Origin: Adlercreutzia equolifaciens | GTDB lineage: Bacteria > Actinomycetota > Coriobacteriia > Coriobacteriales > Eggerthellaceae | Reading direction: 5' to 3' | NCBI RefSeq assembly: GCF_029076695.1 | Contig: NZ_JARFIK010000001.1 | Coordinates: 124,001 to 188,000, forward strand | DNA length: 64,000 bases | Shown: positions 1 to 14,499 of the stretch, in pieces | Position numbering within the stretch: the first letter of the stretch is position 1 | Layout of the letters: each line of letters begins with the position of its first letter | Notes under the pieces: model-generated | Told to the model about the DNA's origin: nothing | The model's database searches: none | What the model saw: the letters and a program-made list of their open reading frames with translations, nothing else | Translations under genes and position numbers: made by a program

Positions 1-2788
<2,788 letters not shown>

Positions 2789-2790
2789 GC

Positions 2791-6324
<3,534 letters not shown>

Positions 6325-6380
6325 GAGGCTGTTCCTCCTTCACATCCATCGCAAAATTGAAAAATGCGTAACGGGTCGAT

Positions 6381-6409
6381 ACGATACTAAGGCTGACTAG
6401 CTGTGTCAA
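6381..6409 (-). promoter_or_regulatory. sigma70-type promoter of rpoBC
   Basis: On the minus strand TTGACA (6404-6409) and TATCGT (6381-6386) are separated by 17 bp. Transcription would start near 6374, giving a ~50-nt leader that contains the GGAGGA site before the GTG start of rpoB. The -35 is a perfect consensus. Confidence 0.75.
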
Positions 6410-6791
6410 GAAAAATTTTCACCAGCTATGGAAGTTTTTTGGAAAATGCCCGCGTAGGCGGGGTACCGAGGTGAGGCGCCGCGGGTGCGAGGAGAGCCGT
6501 GGGGCTGCGGGCGCGTACCGGGCGCGAGGGGGGGGCGGGCCCGGGCGGCTCCAGGCGCAAGCACAAGAGGCGGGCGGCCCGGAACGCAGGCGCGAGGGCA
6601 GCAGCAGCGGGGGGCTCCAGGCGCAAGGGCGGCTCCGGGTGCGGGCTTGAGGCGCCCTCGCCCCAAGCCCGAGGCGAGATGGGGACGCGGGGCCAGGAGG
6701 GGCAGCCGGCCAACCCAAGTTCCCAAAACGGGGGGTTTGGTTCCCCGTGCTCTGCAGACTGCAAAAACTGACCTGGGCTTTTGCGGGACAT
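6410..6791. other. Non-coding G/C-rich intergenic stretch
   Basis: About 380 bp of very G-rich DNA with purine-rich runs and repeated gggcgcgag/ggctcca-type words. Several overlapping ORFs exist on both strands but are low-complexity (Ala/Gly/Pro/Arg only), have no ribosome-binding site, and contradict each other. I see no credible gene here. Confidence 0.5.
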
Positions 6792-7105
6792 GGGTACCAA
6801 AGTGACCAATTGTGCCACCAGCGAAGGGACCAAACCGCCCGGTTCTGGAACCTTACCCTCACCCCCATGGCTCAATGGGTACCAAACCGCCTGGTTCTGG
6901 AACCGTGCCCCATCCCCCCACAGTCTGCCGGGTACCAGACCACTCTTTTCTGGAACTTCGCCCTCACCCCCATGGCTCGCTGGGTACCAAAGCATCCAGC
7001 TCTGGAGCTTTGCCCCACCTTCATGGCTCGTCGGGTACCAAAGCGTCTGATTTCGCAACCTCGCTTCCGCCCCATTAAGCCTCCGAACACCAAAGCGTCT
7101 GCCTT
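6792..7105. repeat. Degenerate ~51-bp tandem repeat block (left copy)
   Basis: Five to six diverged units, each opening with GGGTACCAAA (or close) and carrying TTCTGGAAC about 18 bp further on and CCCTCACCCCCATGGCTC after that. Unit lengths are 51, 53, 52, 51 and 52 bp. The first unit is shortened to 34 bp and the last decays into the 3' end of the neighbouring endonuclease gene. A copy with the same spacing lies on the other side of that gene (8567-8640). This is not CRISPR: the units are contiguous and vary throughout. Confidence 0.75.
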
Positions 7106-7143
7106 GGGCGTCCACCTCCCCCTCATCAGCACCCCAAAGCACC

Positions 7144-8103
7144 TCACTGCCATTGGCTGCTGGCGCCGAGGCCGGCAATTCGCCAAAGCTCGGCTTGCTG
7201 CGAACGAAACCGTTGGGCGCGAATCCGCAAAGGTCGCTTGAGCGCCCGAGACAGCACGACAGCCACCTTGTCCATTTCGCCCCGCACATTGAGCTGCATG
7301 CGTGTTACGCCAATCACCCGATAGCCTAAGGACTCGAGCACGCCGCGACGCACCGTATCATGATGATGGCGCTCAGAAGTCAGGTGGAACGCATCACTGT
7401 CGTACTCAAGGACGACGCGCTGCTCCTCCCAGAGAAAGTCGGCCACATAATAGGCAGTGTCGGCAAGACCTTGGGCCTTGCGGGGAAGGTCGATGCGCGC
7501 ATTCAACTTCGGTTTGGGAAATCCGTAGCCGCCATAACGAGGCGGAAGAGCGAGAATGGCAGCCAGGGCCGCTTCACGCGGGGATGCGGCACCCGACACC
7601 ATCCAGGGAAGCGCCTCACGTGCAAGACGACAGCCAGGGACATCCCGATGGAGCCGCGTTGCACGCTCCAAGGCTGACGGGTCGGTAAGAGGAATGCGCT
7701 CCACCAGGCAATCTTGCTCATCGAGGGCATAGCACGAGCACAGCGCCATGCCCCGCAACACCATATCGGGCAGCGTCCGTCCGCGACCGTACTGGGCCAA
7801 GGCCAAACCGGGAGATGGCACGAAGAGACCTTCAGCCACTCGACCAAAGGAGGCATCTCGCACCGAAGTCGGAGCCACGTGGCAACGCGCCACTTTTTGC
7901 CGCCGTTCGTGCTCGGCGAAAACACTGACATGAAGAGGCACGGCAAGGGACGGTACCGCGCGAAGGGCGTAACGCACCATCGCAGCCGTGGGCGCAAAAT
8001 CGGCGGCGGCAAGATCCGGCCCTGAAACGGAAACGCGGGGCAACGATCGACAATGATCGTAGTAGATCAGAGCCGATGACCCAAACAGAAGAAGCTTGCT
8101 CAT
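7144..8103 (-). CDS. AbiEi-like / DUF559 (Vsr-type) endonuclease domain protein
   Basis: A 319-residue protein. The C-terminal part (about 172-275) matches the DUF559/very-short-patch-repair-like PD-(D/E)XK fold: an SPREAAL helix, then ADFLW (D222), VVLEYDSDAFH (E233, D235, H240), an HHHDTVRR segment and LGYRVIGVTR. The N-terminal and middle part (about 40-130), with PLHVSVF and a VPSPGLALAQYGR stretch, resembles the AbiEi-antitoxin-like region often fused to this nuclease in actinobacteria. The start is ATG 8101-8103 behind AAAGGAGG. No partner toxin, methylase or helicase is nearby. The gene stands alone inside a 3-kb repeat island, with the same diverged repeat on both sides, which suggests lateral origin. 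The family assignment is from motifs; the substrate is unknown. Confidence 0.75.
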   Translation of the reverse strand: MSKLLLFGSSALIYYDHCRSLPRVSVSGPDLAAADFAPTAAMVRYALRAVPSLAVPLHVSVFAEHERRQKVARCHVAPTSVRDASFGRVAEGLFVPSPGLALAQYGRGRTLPDMVLRGMALCSCYALDEQDCLVERIPLTDPSALERATRLHRDVPGCRLAREALPWMVSGAASPREAALAAILALPPRYGGYGFPKPKLNARIDLPRKAQGLADTAYYVADFLWEEQRVVLEYDSDAFHLTSERHHHDTVRRGVLESLGYRVIGVTRMQLNVRGEMDKVAVVLSRALKRPLRIRAQRFRSQQAELWRIAGLGASSQWQ

Positions 8104-8217
8104 AGAGCCTCCTTTCTAGGGGATCATTGCGTGAGACCCACATGGCGCTCGAGGAGAAACGTTGCCGAGCTCCTGGCCCGTACCGCTTTCCGAGAGGTCG
8201 TGCCCTGAGGGGCTTAA

Positions 8218-8453
8218 CGATGCTGCGCGGCAAAGCCCGCCGCAATCCCCGCCTCCAGAGAAGGGCTGGAACCTCCAACGGGGCACGGAACCTCCAGGGA
8301 GGCGCGAAGCCTCCAGAGGGGGGATCTTTCGGGGGCGCTGCGGCACCTCCAGGGGAGGGTTGCGGAATCTCCTGGGAAGAGCGGCCAGGCCTCCAGAGGA
8401 GGTGCGGAGTCTCCAGGGAAGTACCGGGACCTCACGATGCTGGGCAGCAAAGC
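8218..8453. repeat. CCTCCAGRGGAGG palindromic repeat array bounded by a 19-bp direct repeat
   Basis: About eight units of the form GRAnCTCCAGRGGAGG, spaced irregularly at roughly 17-25 bp between 8251 and 8433. Several cores are near-palindromes (CCTCC...GGAGG). The array is bracketed by CGATGCTGCGCGGCAAAGC at 8218-8236 and CGATGCTGGGCAGCAAAGC at 8435-8453 (17 of 19 identical). Plus-strand ORFs through it are repeat translations without a plausible ribosome-binding site. Confidence 0.6.
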
Positions 8454-8566
8454 GCACCATCACCGCTGCCTATTCGGGGAGAAGTCGCACTAGATTCCAA
8501 AACCAACCGCTTTGGTCTCCCCGCGACGGCAATCGAACTCGTGCGACCTGGGATTTCTCAAACAGA

Positions 8567-8640
8567 GGGAACCGAAGTGGACAGTTTTGCCTACGCGAAA
8601 GGAACCAAAGTGACGCATTCTGGAACTTACGCCACCCGGC
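8567..8640. repeat. Right-hand copy of the GGTACCAAA...TTCTGGAAC repeat
   Basis: The stretch beginning GGGAACCGAAGTGGACA aligns without gaps to the first units of the left block. Both have 34 bp from the first GGG(T/A)ACC to the next GGnACCAAA, followed by TTCTGGAACTTAC versus TTCTGGAACCTTAC. It lies in the same orientation as the left block, so the endonuclease gene is flanked by direct copies. Confidence 0.6.
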
Positions 8641-9495
8641 AGCGGAAATGCAGACTATCAGTGGTCAATCGCAGAACGATTTCCATCAATGGGGCCCGAG
8701 AGCCGGTAGGCTGCCAACTATCAGGCGCTTTCCTGCCACCCCGAAACGATCGGTGGCCCATTGACTAGCATCTTCCGTCGCTGGAGATTAGTGAAAGGCT
8801 TGCTGACGAGCAAGAGTTCGCGGCCCATGGGACGTGAAGTCCCCTCGCTGCGGTAGGCCAGCGGGAGGCGAGAACCCCCCTCTCACTGCCGTAAGAGGCC
8901 TGGGACTTGAAGGACCCTCGTCGCCTCGGGCATGGTCGTCAAAAGCTGGGGGAGAAATTCGGCAATGGGAGCTGTAGCTCCTTGCGGCTCTGCTAATATG
9001 GCGTCAGAGGAAAATACCGTTCGCCGCCGAAAAGATGCCGCTCGCTGTCGCTGTGTCAACAAGCGGCCCATGGGAGGGTGAGGAGCAACTCGTCTTTTGC
9101 AGAGGCAGTCGGGCGCTCGATGCCCCAGCCACGGACAGCCGAGCGCCGCACCCTGGCGCACCTGGCCTTGGGACACCCCGGTTCCCCGCCAGCCGTGGGC
9201 AAGCAAGCTCGTGCCAGCTGGCCTTCCGCCAATCGCAGGCACCTGCGGGAGACGTCTCAGGTCAGCAGATGTCGGCTCCGGCTCGCGGACCTTAGGCCTT
9301 CCGCCAATCGCAGGCACCTGCAGGAGACGCCTGCCACGCGAGCGCCCGAGAGTCTTCGGGCACTGACATCCGCCTGGCACCCTCGGCCGGCAGGCGCCAT
9401 CTTCGGCTCGGGCGAACGGGTACTCGGTACATCCTCGGGAATGCGGCGCGCAGAGGGCGCGCGCGTCCCGCTATAAGGAAGGTAGGTGGTCGCCC
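8641..9495. other. Long intergenic region with a 35-bp duplicated segment
   Basis: No credible gene in about 850 bp. A 35-bp segment beginning GGCCTTCCGCCAATCGCAGG occurs at 9220-9254 and again at 9295-9329 with one mismatch, a period of 75 bp. The 40 bp between the copies is not obviously repeated. The last 30 bp carry GTCCCGCTATAAGGAAGG just before the EF-G-like start codon; TATAAG (9472-9477) could be a -10 element, but no good -35 is seen. AAGGAAGG is the best candidate ribosome-binding site. Confidence 0.5.
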
Positions 9496-11580
9496 ATGGC
9501 AGCTCCGGCTCCCGAACACGTCAGAAACATCGTCCTGGTGGGACAGGATGGCGCCGGCAAAACCTCACTGGCCGAGGCCATGCTCTTCGTTTCTGGCAAG
9601 ACCCCGCGCATGGGCACCACCCATGACGGCAAGTCGTACCTGGACTACGATCCCGAGGAGATCAAGCGCAAGTTCACCATCTCCACCTCCATTGCGCCCA
9701 TCCCCTACAAGGACTACAAGATCAACGTGCTGGACACCTCGGGCCATCCCGATTTCATCGGCGACACGCTGGCCACCATGCAGGCCGCCGAAATGGCGCT
9801 GTTCGTGGTGGACGCCGTCGACGGCCCGGGCGTCATGACCACGAAGCTGTGGCGCGAAGCCGAGGACATGCGCCTGTCCCGCGCCGTGTACATCAACCAC
9901 ATCGACCGTGAGGGCGCGAACTTCGACGCCGCCATGGCGCTGTTGCACGCTCGCTTCGGCGGCCGCCTGGGCCCGGTCACCATCCCCATCGGCCAGGGCC
10001 CCGACTTCAAGGGCGTCATCGACATCATCCGCATGAAGGCTCGCTACTTCGACGCCGACGGCACCGCCGAGCGCGTGGAAGACGTGGACACCCTGGACGC
10101 GAAATACCAGGAAGAGGCCCGCAACGCCCGCGACAAGCTGTGCGACTTGGTGGCCGAGGCCGACGACGAGCTGATGATGAAGTACCTGGACGGCGAAGAG
10201 CAGCTGACCCAGGAGGAGCTGGAAAACCTGCTGGACAAGGCCATCGCCCAGGAGCTGGTCATCCCCGTGTTCGTGGGCTCCACCATCATCAAGCAGGGCA
10301 TCCAGGGCCTCATGGAGGACATCTGCACCTACTTCCCGCACCCGCGCAGCCACGGCCGCTTCCAGATGGCCGACGACGTCACTGTGCGCATCGACGAGAC
10401 CAAGCCGCCCTGCGCCTTCGCCTTCAAGACCATCTCGGACCCGTTCGTCGGGCGCCTTACCTTCCTGAAGGTTATCTCCGGCTACCTGGAGCCCGGCCTG
10501 GAGCTGGTGTGCGGCCGCACGGGCAAGAAAGAGCGCCTGGGCAAGATCCAGGTGATGATGGGCAAGGAGCCCATGGACGTGAAGAGCGCGAAGGCCGGCG
10601 ACATTGTGGTCGTGCCGAAGCTGACCGACGTGCGCGCCGGCGACACCCTGTCCTGCGAGGGCACCATCGCCATCGAGCCGCTGCCCCTGCCCGAGCCGCT
10701 GTACCCCGTGGCCATCGAGGCGGTCTCGAAGAAGGAAGAGGACAAGCTGGGCACCTTCCTGGCCCGCGCCGCCGAAGCCGATCCCACGCTGCGCATCACG
10801 CGCGACGAGGACACCCACCAGACCATCATCCACGCCATGGGCGAGACCCAGGTGGACATGCTGCTGGCGCGCCTGAAGGAGCAGTCGGGCGTGGAGGCGA
10901 AGCTGGTGCCCGTGCGCATCCCCTACCGCGAGACCATTACGAAGTCGGCCGAGGCCCAGGGACGCCACAAGAAGCAGACCGGCGGTGCCGGCCAGTTCGG
11001 CGACTGCTGGCTGCGCGTGGCCCCCATCCCCGGCGAAGGCTACGAGTTCGTGGACGAGATCAAGGGCGGCGCCATTCCGGGCGGCCTCATTCCCGCCGTG
11101 GACAAGGGCGTGCGCGAGGCCATGGAAGAGGGCTTCTTGGCCGGCTACCCCATGGTGGACATCAAGTGCACCGTATTCGACGGCTCCTACCATTCCGTGG
11201 ATTCCAACGAAATGGCCTTCAAGACGGCGGCCCGCATCGGCTTCCGCGCCTGCTGCGCCCAGGCCGATCCCATCATCCTGGAGCCCTGGGCCACGCTGGA
11301 GGTAACGGTGGGCGAAGAGTACGCCGGCACCATCATGGGCGATATCTCCACGCGCCGCGGCCGCATTGTGGGCACCGACGCGGGCTTCGCCGCCGGCGAG
11401 ACCATCATCAAGATGCGCGCTCCCTACGCCGAGGTGATCAACTACACGAAGGACCTGCGCTCCATGACCCGCGGCTCCGGCTCCTACACCCTGGAGCTCG
11501 AAGGCTACGAGCAGGCGCCCCACGACGTAACGAAGAAGCTGGTGGAGGTCTACGAGGCCGCTCGCGCCGCCGGCAACTAG
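9496..11580 (+). CDS. Elongation factor G-like translational GTPase (EF-G2/FusA2 type)
   Basis: 694 residues, full length for EF-G. The order of domains is typical: G domain (1 to about 280), domain II (about 305-390), domain III, domain IV with GGAGQFGDCW near 500, and domain V with MGDISTRRGRI near 617. The P-loop GQDGAGKT (16-23) is intact. Other nucleotide-binding motifs diverge from canonical EF-G: the switch I region reads KRKFTIS instead of RGITI, G3 is DTSGH (80-84) instead of DTPGH, and G4 is NHID (134-137) instead of NKMD. It stands alone, away from rpsL-rpsG-tuf, and ends in a strong terminator. It is therefore more likely a secondary EF-G-like factor than the housekeeping fusA, although the latter cannot be excluded from this window. 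Confidence 0.85.
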   Translation: MAAPAPEHVRNIVLVGQDGAGKTSLAEAMLFVSGKTPRMGTTHDGKSYLDYDPEEIKRKFTISTSIAPIPYKDYKINVLDTSGHPDFIGDTLATMQAAEMALFVVDAVDGPGVMTTKLWREAEDMRLSRAVYINHIDREGANFDAAMALLHARFGGRLGPVTIPIGQGPDFKGVIDIIRMKARYFDADGTAERVEDVDTLDAKYQEEARNARDKLCDLVAEADDELMMKYLDGEEQLTQEELENLLDKAIAQELVIPVFVGSTIIKQGIQGLMEDICTYFPHPRSHGRFQMADDVTVRIDETKPPCAFAFKTISDPFVGRLTFLKVISGYLEPGLELVCGRTGKKERLGKIQVMMGKEPMDVKSAKAGDIVVVPKLTDVRAGDTLSCEGTIAIEPLPLPEPLYPVAIEAVSKKEEDKLGTFLARAAEADPTLRITRDEDTHQTIIHAMGETQVDMLLARLKEQSGVEAKLVPVRIPYRETITKSAEAQGRHKKQTGGAGQFGDCWLRVAPIPGEGYEFVDEIKGGAIPGGLIPAVDKGVREAMEEGFLAGYPMVDIKCTVFDGSYHSVDSNEMAFKTAARIGFRACCAQADPIILEPWATLEVTVGEEYAGTIMGDISTRRGRIVGTDAGFAAGETIIKMRAPYAEVINYTKDLRSMTRGSGSYTLELEGYEQAPHDVTKKLVEVYEAARAAGN

Positions 11581-11615
11581 CGGCTGCCACCAAGAGCGCC
11601 GGACGCCAAGTAGCA

Positions 11616-11647
11616 AAGGCCGGAGGGCACCCGCCCTCCGGCCTTTT
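11616..11647 (+). terminator. Rho-independent terminator after the EF-G-like gene
   Basis: A 13-bp perfect stem (AAGGCCGGAGGGC / GCCCTCCGGCCTT) with an ACCC loop, followed by TT. It lies 36 bp after the stop codon. Confidence 0.9.
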
Positions 11648-11822
11648 CGTTGGCTGCAACAGGGTTTTTAACTTGCCAGCTGCAGACGGGAAGAGCCCTG
11701 TGGATAGCCGGGGCATTCTGAGAGCAAAACTTTACCCACTACCCCTCGCTTTAACCGACAACGACACCACCTTTAGCGCAGCGCCGCCCTGCACGTGGCA
11801 GAAATTTTGCCTCCTGCTACTC

Positions 11823-13124
11823 CTACAGCTCGCTGATAATGCGGGCCGTACGCGCGGCGCACTGGGCCTTGGCCTCTTCCACGTCGATGGTGGGCCAGGC
11901 GCCGTCGCGGTAGATCACGCGCCCGTCGCACAGGGTCAGCACCACGTCGCTGCCGCTGCCGGCGTACACCACGTTGTACACCGGATCGGGCGCGGGGCAC
12001 CACGAGGGGCCCGTAATGTCCAGCACGCACAGATCGGCCCGCATGCCCTCGGCCACCACACCGCAATCCTGGCGCCCCTGGGACAAGGCCCCTACGCGGG
12101 TGGCCGCGGCCAGCGCCTGCTGGGGCGTGACGGCCGTGGGATCAAGGCTGGCCCCCTTGTAGATGAGTGCCTGCAGGTACATATCGTGGAACAAGTTGTG
12201 GTTGTTGTTCGAGGCCATGCCATCGGAGCCCAGGCACACGGGAATGCCCCGGCGCAGCATCTCGGGAATAGGCGCGAACCCGCTGCCCAGCTTCATGTTG
12301 GACGCAGGATTGTTGGCCACGAACACCCCGTGGGCCTGCAGGATATCCAAGTCGTCCTCGTCGACCCACACGCAATGGGCCGCCGTCACCGGCAAATCGA
12401 ACAAGCCCAGCTCCTCGAAATACTGCATCGGCGAGAGGCCACCGTGGCGCTCGCGGCACTCGGCCACTTCCTTCTGGGTTTCCGACAGGTGGATGTGAAG
12501 GCGCAAGTCGGTTCCACGCACGATATCCACGATGTCGCGGCACACGCGCTCGGTGGACAAGTACTCGGAGTGAATGTTGTAGTCGATGCGAATGCGGCCC
12601 TCCCCCGCTCCGTGCCAGTCACGTACCAGCGCCTCCATTTGCGCGGCAATGGGATAGTCGACATAGGGCTTGTCCTCGAAGGCCACCAAGCCCTCGCACA
12701 TATTGGCCTTCATGCCCGCCTCAAGCACCGCCTGGCAGCGCTTTTCCGTGGCATAGTACATGTCCGAAAAGCTGACCACCCCGAAGCGGGCCATTTCCGC
12801 GCAGGCCAGCACGGTGCCCCAATAGCAATCGTCAGCCGTCATTTTGTCCTCGAAGGGGAAGCACTTCTCCTCGAGCCAGCGCTGCAGCGGCAGGTTCTCG
12901 GCGTAGCCGCGCAGAAGGGTCATGGGTGCATGGGCGTGGGCGTTGTAGAGCGCCGGCATGAGCAGCTTGCCCGCACCGTTATAGGTTTCGCCGAAGGATG
13001 CCGCCTCATCGGGCGCAGGCGGCACGCTGCCCACATAGACCACCCGGCCCTCGCGCACGCCTACCCAGCGATGGGGCTGCACCTCGAAGTTCTCGTCGAG
13101 AAGAGTAATGTCGGCGAACAGCAT
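11823..13124 (-). CDS. Metal-dependent amidohydrolase, MTA/SAH deaminase-like
   Basis: 433 residues of the amidohydrolase superfamily, in the branch of 5'-methylthioadenosine/S-adenosylhomocysteine deaminases and chlorohydrolase-like enzymes, which remove an amino group from purine-type substrates in the cytoplasm. Metal-site residues are visible: NAHAH (His63, His65), LHIHLSET, TAAHCVW and the late GSDGMASNNN aspartate. The C-terminal part returns to the composite beta-sandwich, with GMRADLCVLD. The start is set at ATG 13122-13124, preceded by GTGAAAGGAG; an upstream GTG in that same element is unlikely because it would sit on the Shine-Dalgarno. The gene lies 137 bp downstream of the zinc-ribbon pair and may be read through from it. 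The exact substrate cannot be told from sequence. Confidence 0.85.
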   Translation of the reverse strand: MLFADITLLDENFEVQPHRWVGVREGRVVYVGSVPPAPDEAASFGETYNGAGKLLMPALYNAHAHAPMTLLRGYAENLPLQRWLEEKCFPFEDKMTADDCYWGTVLACAEMARFGVVSFSDMYYATEKRCQAVLEAGMKANMCEGLVAFEDKPYVDYPIAAQMEALVRDWHGAGEGRIRIDYNIHSEYLSTERVCRDIVDIVRGTDLRLHIHLSETQKEVAECRERHGGLSPMQYFEELGLFDLPVTAAHCVWVDEDDLDILQAHGVFVANNPASNMKLGSGFAPIPEMLRRGIPVCLGSDGMASNNNHNLFHDMYLQALIYKGASLDPTAVTPQQALAAATRVGALSQGRQDCGVVAEGMRADLCVLDITGPSWCPAPDPVYNVVYAGSGSDVVLTLCDGRVIYRDGAWPTIDVEEAKAQCAARTARIISEL

Positions 13125-13261
13125 AGCGGCTCCTTTCACGGAACGCCTCTGGCAGAAGCAGGAAGATGGCAGCCGCAGTCACCCGAGGGTGCTTCGACCG
13201 CCAAATCCGAAAGAACGATCAGCAACAGAACGGGCAGCCGAACTCACGCGCGGCACGGCTC

Positions 13262-14491
13262 CTAGACGTCGACGCGCTCCAGCTGGGCGGCCAGCAGGTA
13301 CCAGCGGTCCTGGAACTCGTAGATCATGTACCCATGGGTGCCCTCATTGATGGCAAGGGTCTCACTGCTCTGTGAGCTTTCACCCGTAGGGGCAATCTCC
13401 AGACCCAGCACAAAGGCCTCGGAAGCGTCGAAGGGAAGATCGAGAGCGTCAACCTGGCCGGCCACGCTCTGGCCCAAATCGCCGAAGTACACGTTCAGCG
13501 ACGCCAGCGATGTTTTGTCGGCCACGGTGCTCTTCACGGCCACGGCCGCGCTATCGCCCTGAAGGAAGCCCTCGATGGCGTCTTTGTTGGCTTCGGGCAA
13601 GCCGTCGTACAGATACAGCGGCAGCAGCGAATCACCCTCGACGCCCACCAGGGCATCGTAGGCCTCCACCACCCCTGTTGGCTGCAGGGCAATGACCGTC
13701 TGCATCCAGGTGTTGCAGGCCTCCTCGTTGAAGTCGTCGGCGATCATGGCCTCCCAGCCCTCCTGCACGGCCACGGCCACTTCTTCGGCGGTGGCAGCGC
13801 CGGGGGCGTCCTCCTCAAGGGCCTCGGCCTCGGCCGCTGCCTCCTCTTCAGCCGCGGCAGCCGCTGCGGCCGCGGCCTCTTTCTCAGCGCTCGGCTCCGG
13901 CGCTGGAGCCGTCTCCGCCGCCGGCTGGAAGCCCTCGATGAGGCCCATCTTCGCCACATAGAGCCCACCGACGAAGCAAGCGCACCCCACCACGAGGGCC
14001 ACAATGATGCTGACGATGACCAGGGGCACGCGGCTCTTATGCACCGCGATAACGGGCGCCGGGGCTACCAGGGCATCATCGGATTCCTCAGCCGCCTCGT
14101 CCTGACCTCCGTCGTCAGGGTGCACATCGGCCGCAGCCTCATCGTCAGCCAACGTCGCAGCGGCTACCTCGTCGGAGGGCTCGGCGTCGGAGGTGTCCTT
14201 GGCAACGTCGCCGTTGACGGCAACGACGATGCCCTCTTCCTGCACGCCAGCGTCATCCGACTCGGCCTCAGCCGTCGCTTCGCCCTCGCCCGCCTCGGCA
14301 ACAGTCTCGTCAACCTCAGCTGCCTCGACTACCGGATTGCCCTCCTCGTCGAGGCGCGGCAGCGGGCCCGTGGTTTCGGGAGACTCTACGAACGCCGTCT
14401 CGGTTTCCTCCGCCAAGGGCGTAGGGCGACCGCAGCGAGTGCAGAACAGCATGTCCTCGGAAAGCGGCTGACCGCAATATTGGCAGTTCAT
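13262..14491 (-). CDS. Zinc-ribbon single-pass membrane protein (second of pair)
   Basis: 409 residues of unknown function. The N-terminus is a double-CxxC zinc ribbon (C3, C6, C17, C20). A ~125-residue acidic Ala/Glu/Asp linker follows, then one transmembrane helix (about 150-177), an alanine/glutamate-rich stretch with a run of nine Ala, and a ~180-residue extracytoplasmic domain ending in an aromatic MIYEFQDRWYLL strand. The start is ATG 14489-14491, eight bases after the stop of the upstream paralogue, so the two form an operon. The cytoplasmic zinc ribbon with an external domain suggests a sensor or scaffold role, but nothing in the sequence names the ligand. Confidence 0.8.
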   Translation of the reverse strand: MNCQYCGQPLSEDMLFCTRCGRPTPLAEETETAFVESPETTGPLPRLDEEGNPVVEAAEVDETVAEAGEGEATAEAESDDAGVQEEGIVVAVNGDVAKDTSDAEPSDEVAAATLADDEAAADVHPDDGGQDEAAEESDDALVAPAPVIAVHKSRVPLVIVSIIVALVVGCACFVGGLYVAKMGLIEGFQPAAETAPAPEPSAEKEAAAAAAAAAEEEAAAEAEALEEDAPGAATAEEVAVAVQEGWEAMIADDFNEEACNTWMQTVIALQPTGVVEAYDALVGVEGDSLLPLYLYDGLPEANKDAIEGFLQGDSAAVAVKSTVADKTSLASLNVYFGDLGQSVAGQVDALDLPFDASEAFVLGLEIAPTGESSQSSETLAINEGTHGYMIYEFQDRWYLLAAQLERVDV

Positions 14492-14499
14492 GAAGCCCC

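Noticed and set aside
6792-7105. CRISPR array
   Set aside because: Units are contiguous and diverged over their whole length; there is no constant repeat with variable spacers and no cas genes.
6426-7289. 287-codon minus-strand ORF with repeated VWYP/SHGGEG words
   Set aside because: It is a translation of the ~51-bp DNA repeat. The repeat units differ in length and change frame, and no ribosome-binding site is present.
8127-8768. Plus-strand ORFs of ~200 codons in the palindromic array
   Set aside because: Two overlapping frames are equally open because of the repeats, and neither has a credible start or domain.
10140-13265. 1041-codon plus-strand ORF over the EF-G-like gene and the deaminase
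   Set aside because: It is out of frame with the first gene, antisense to the second, and reads through a strong terminator.
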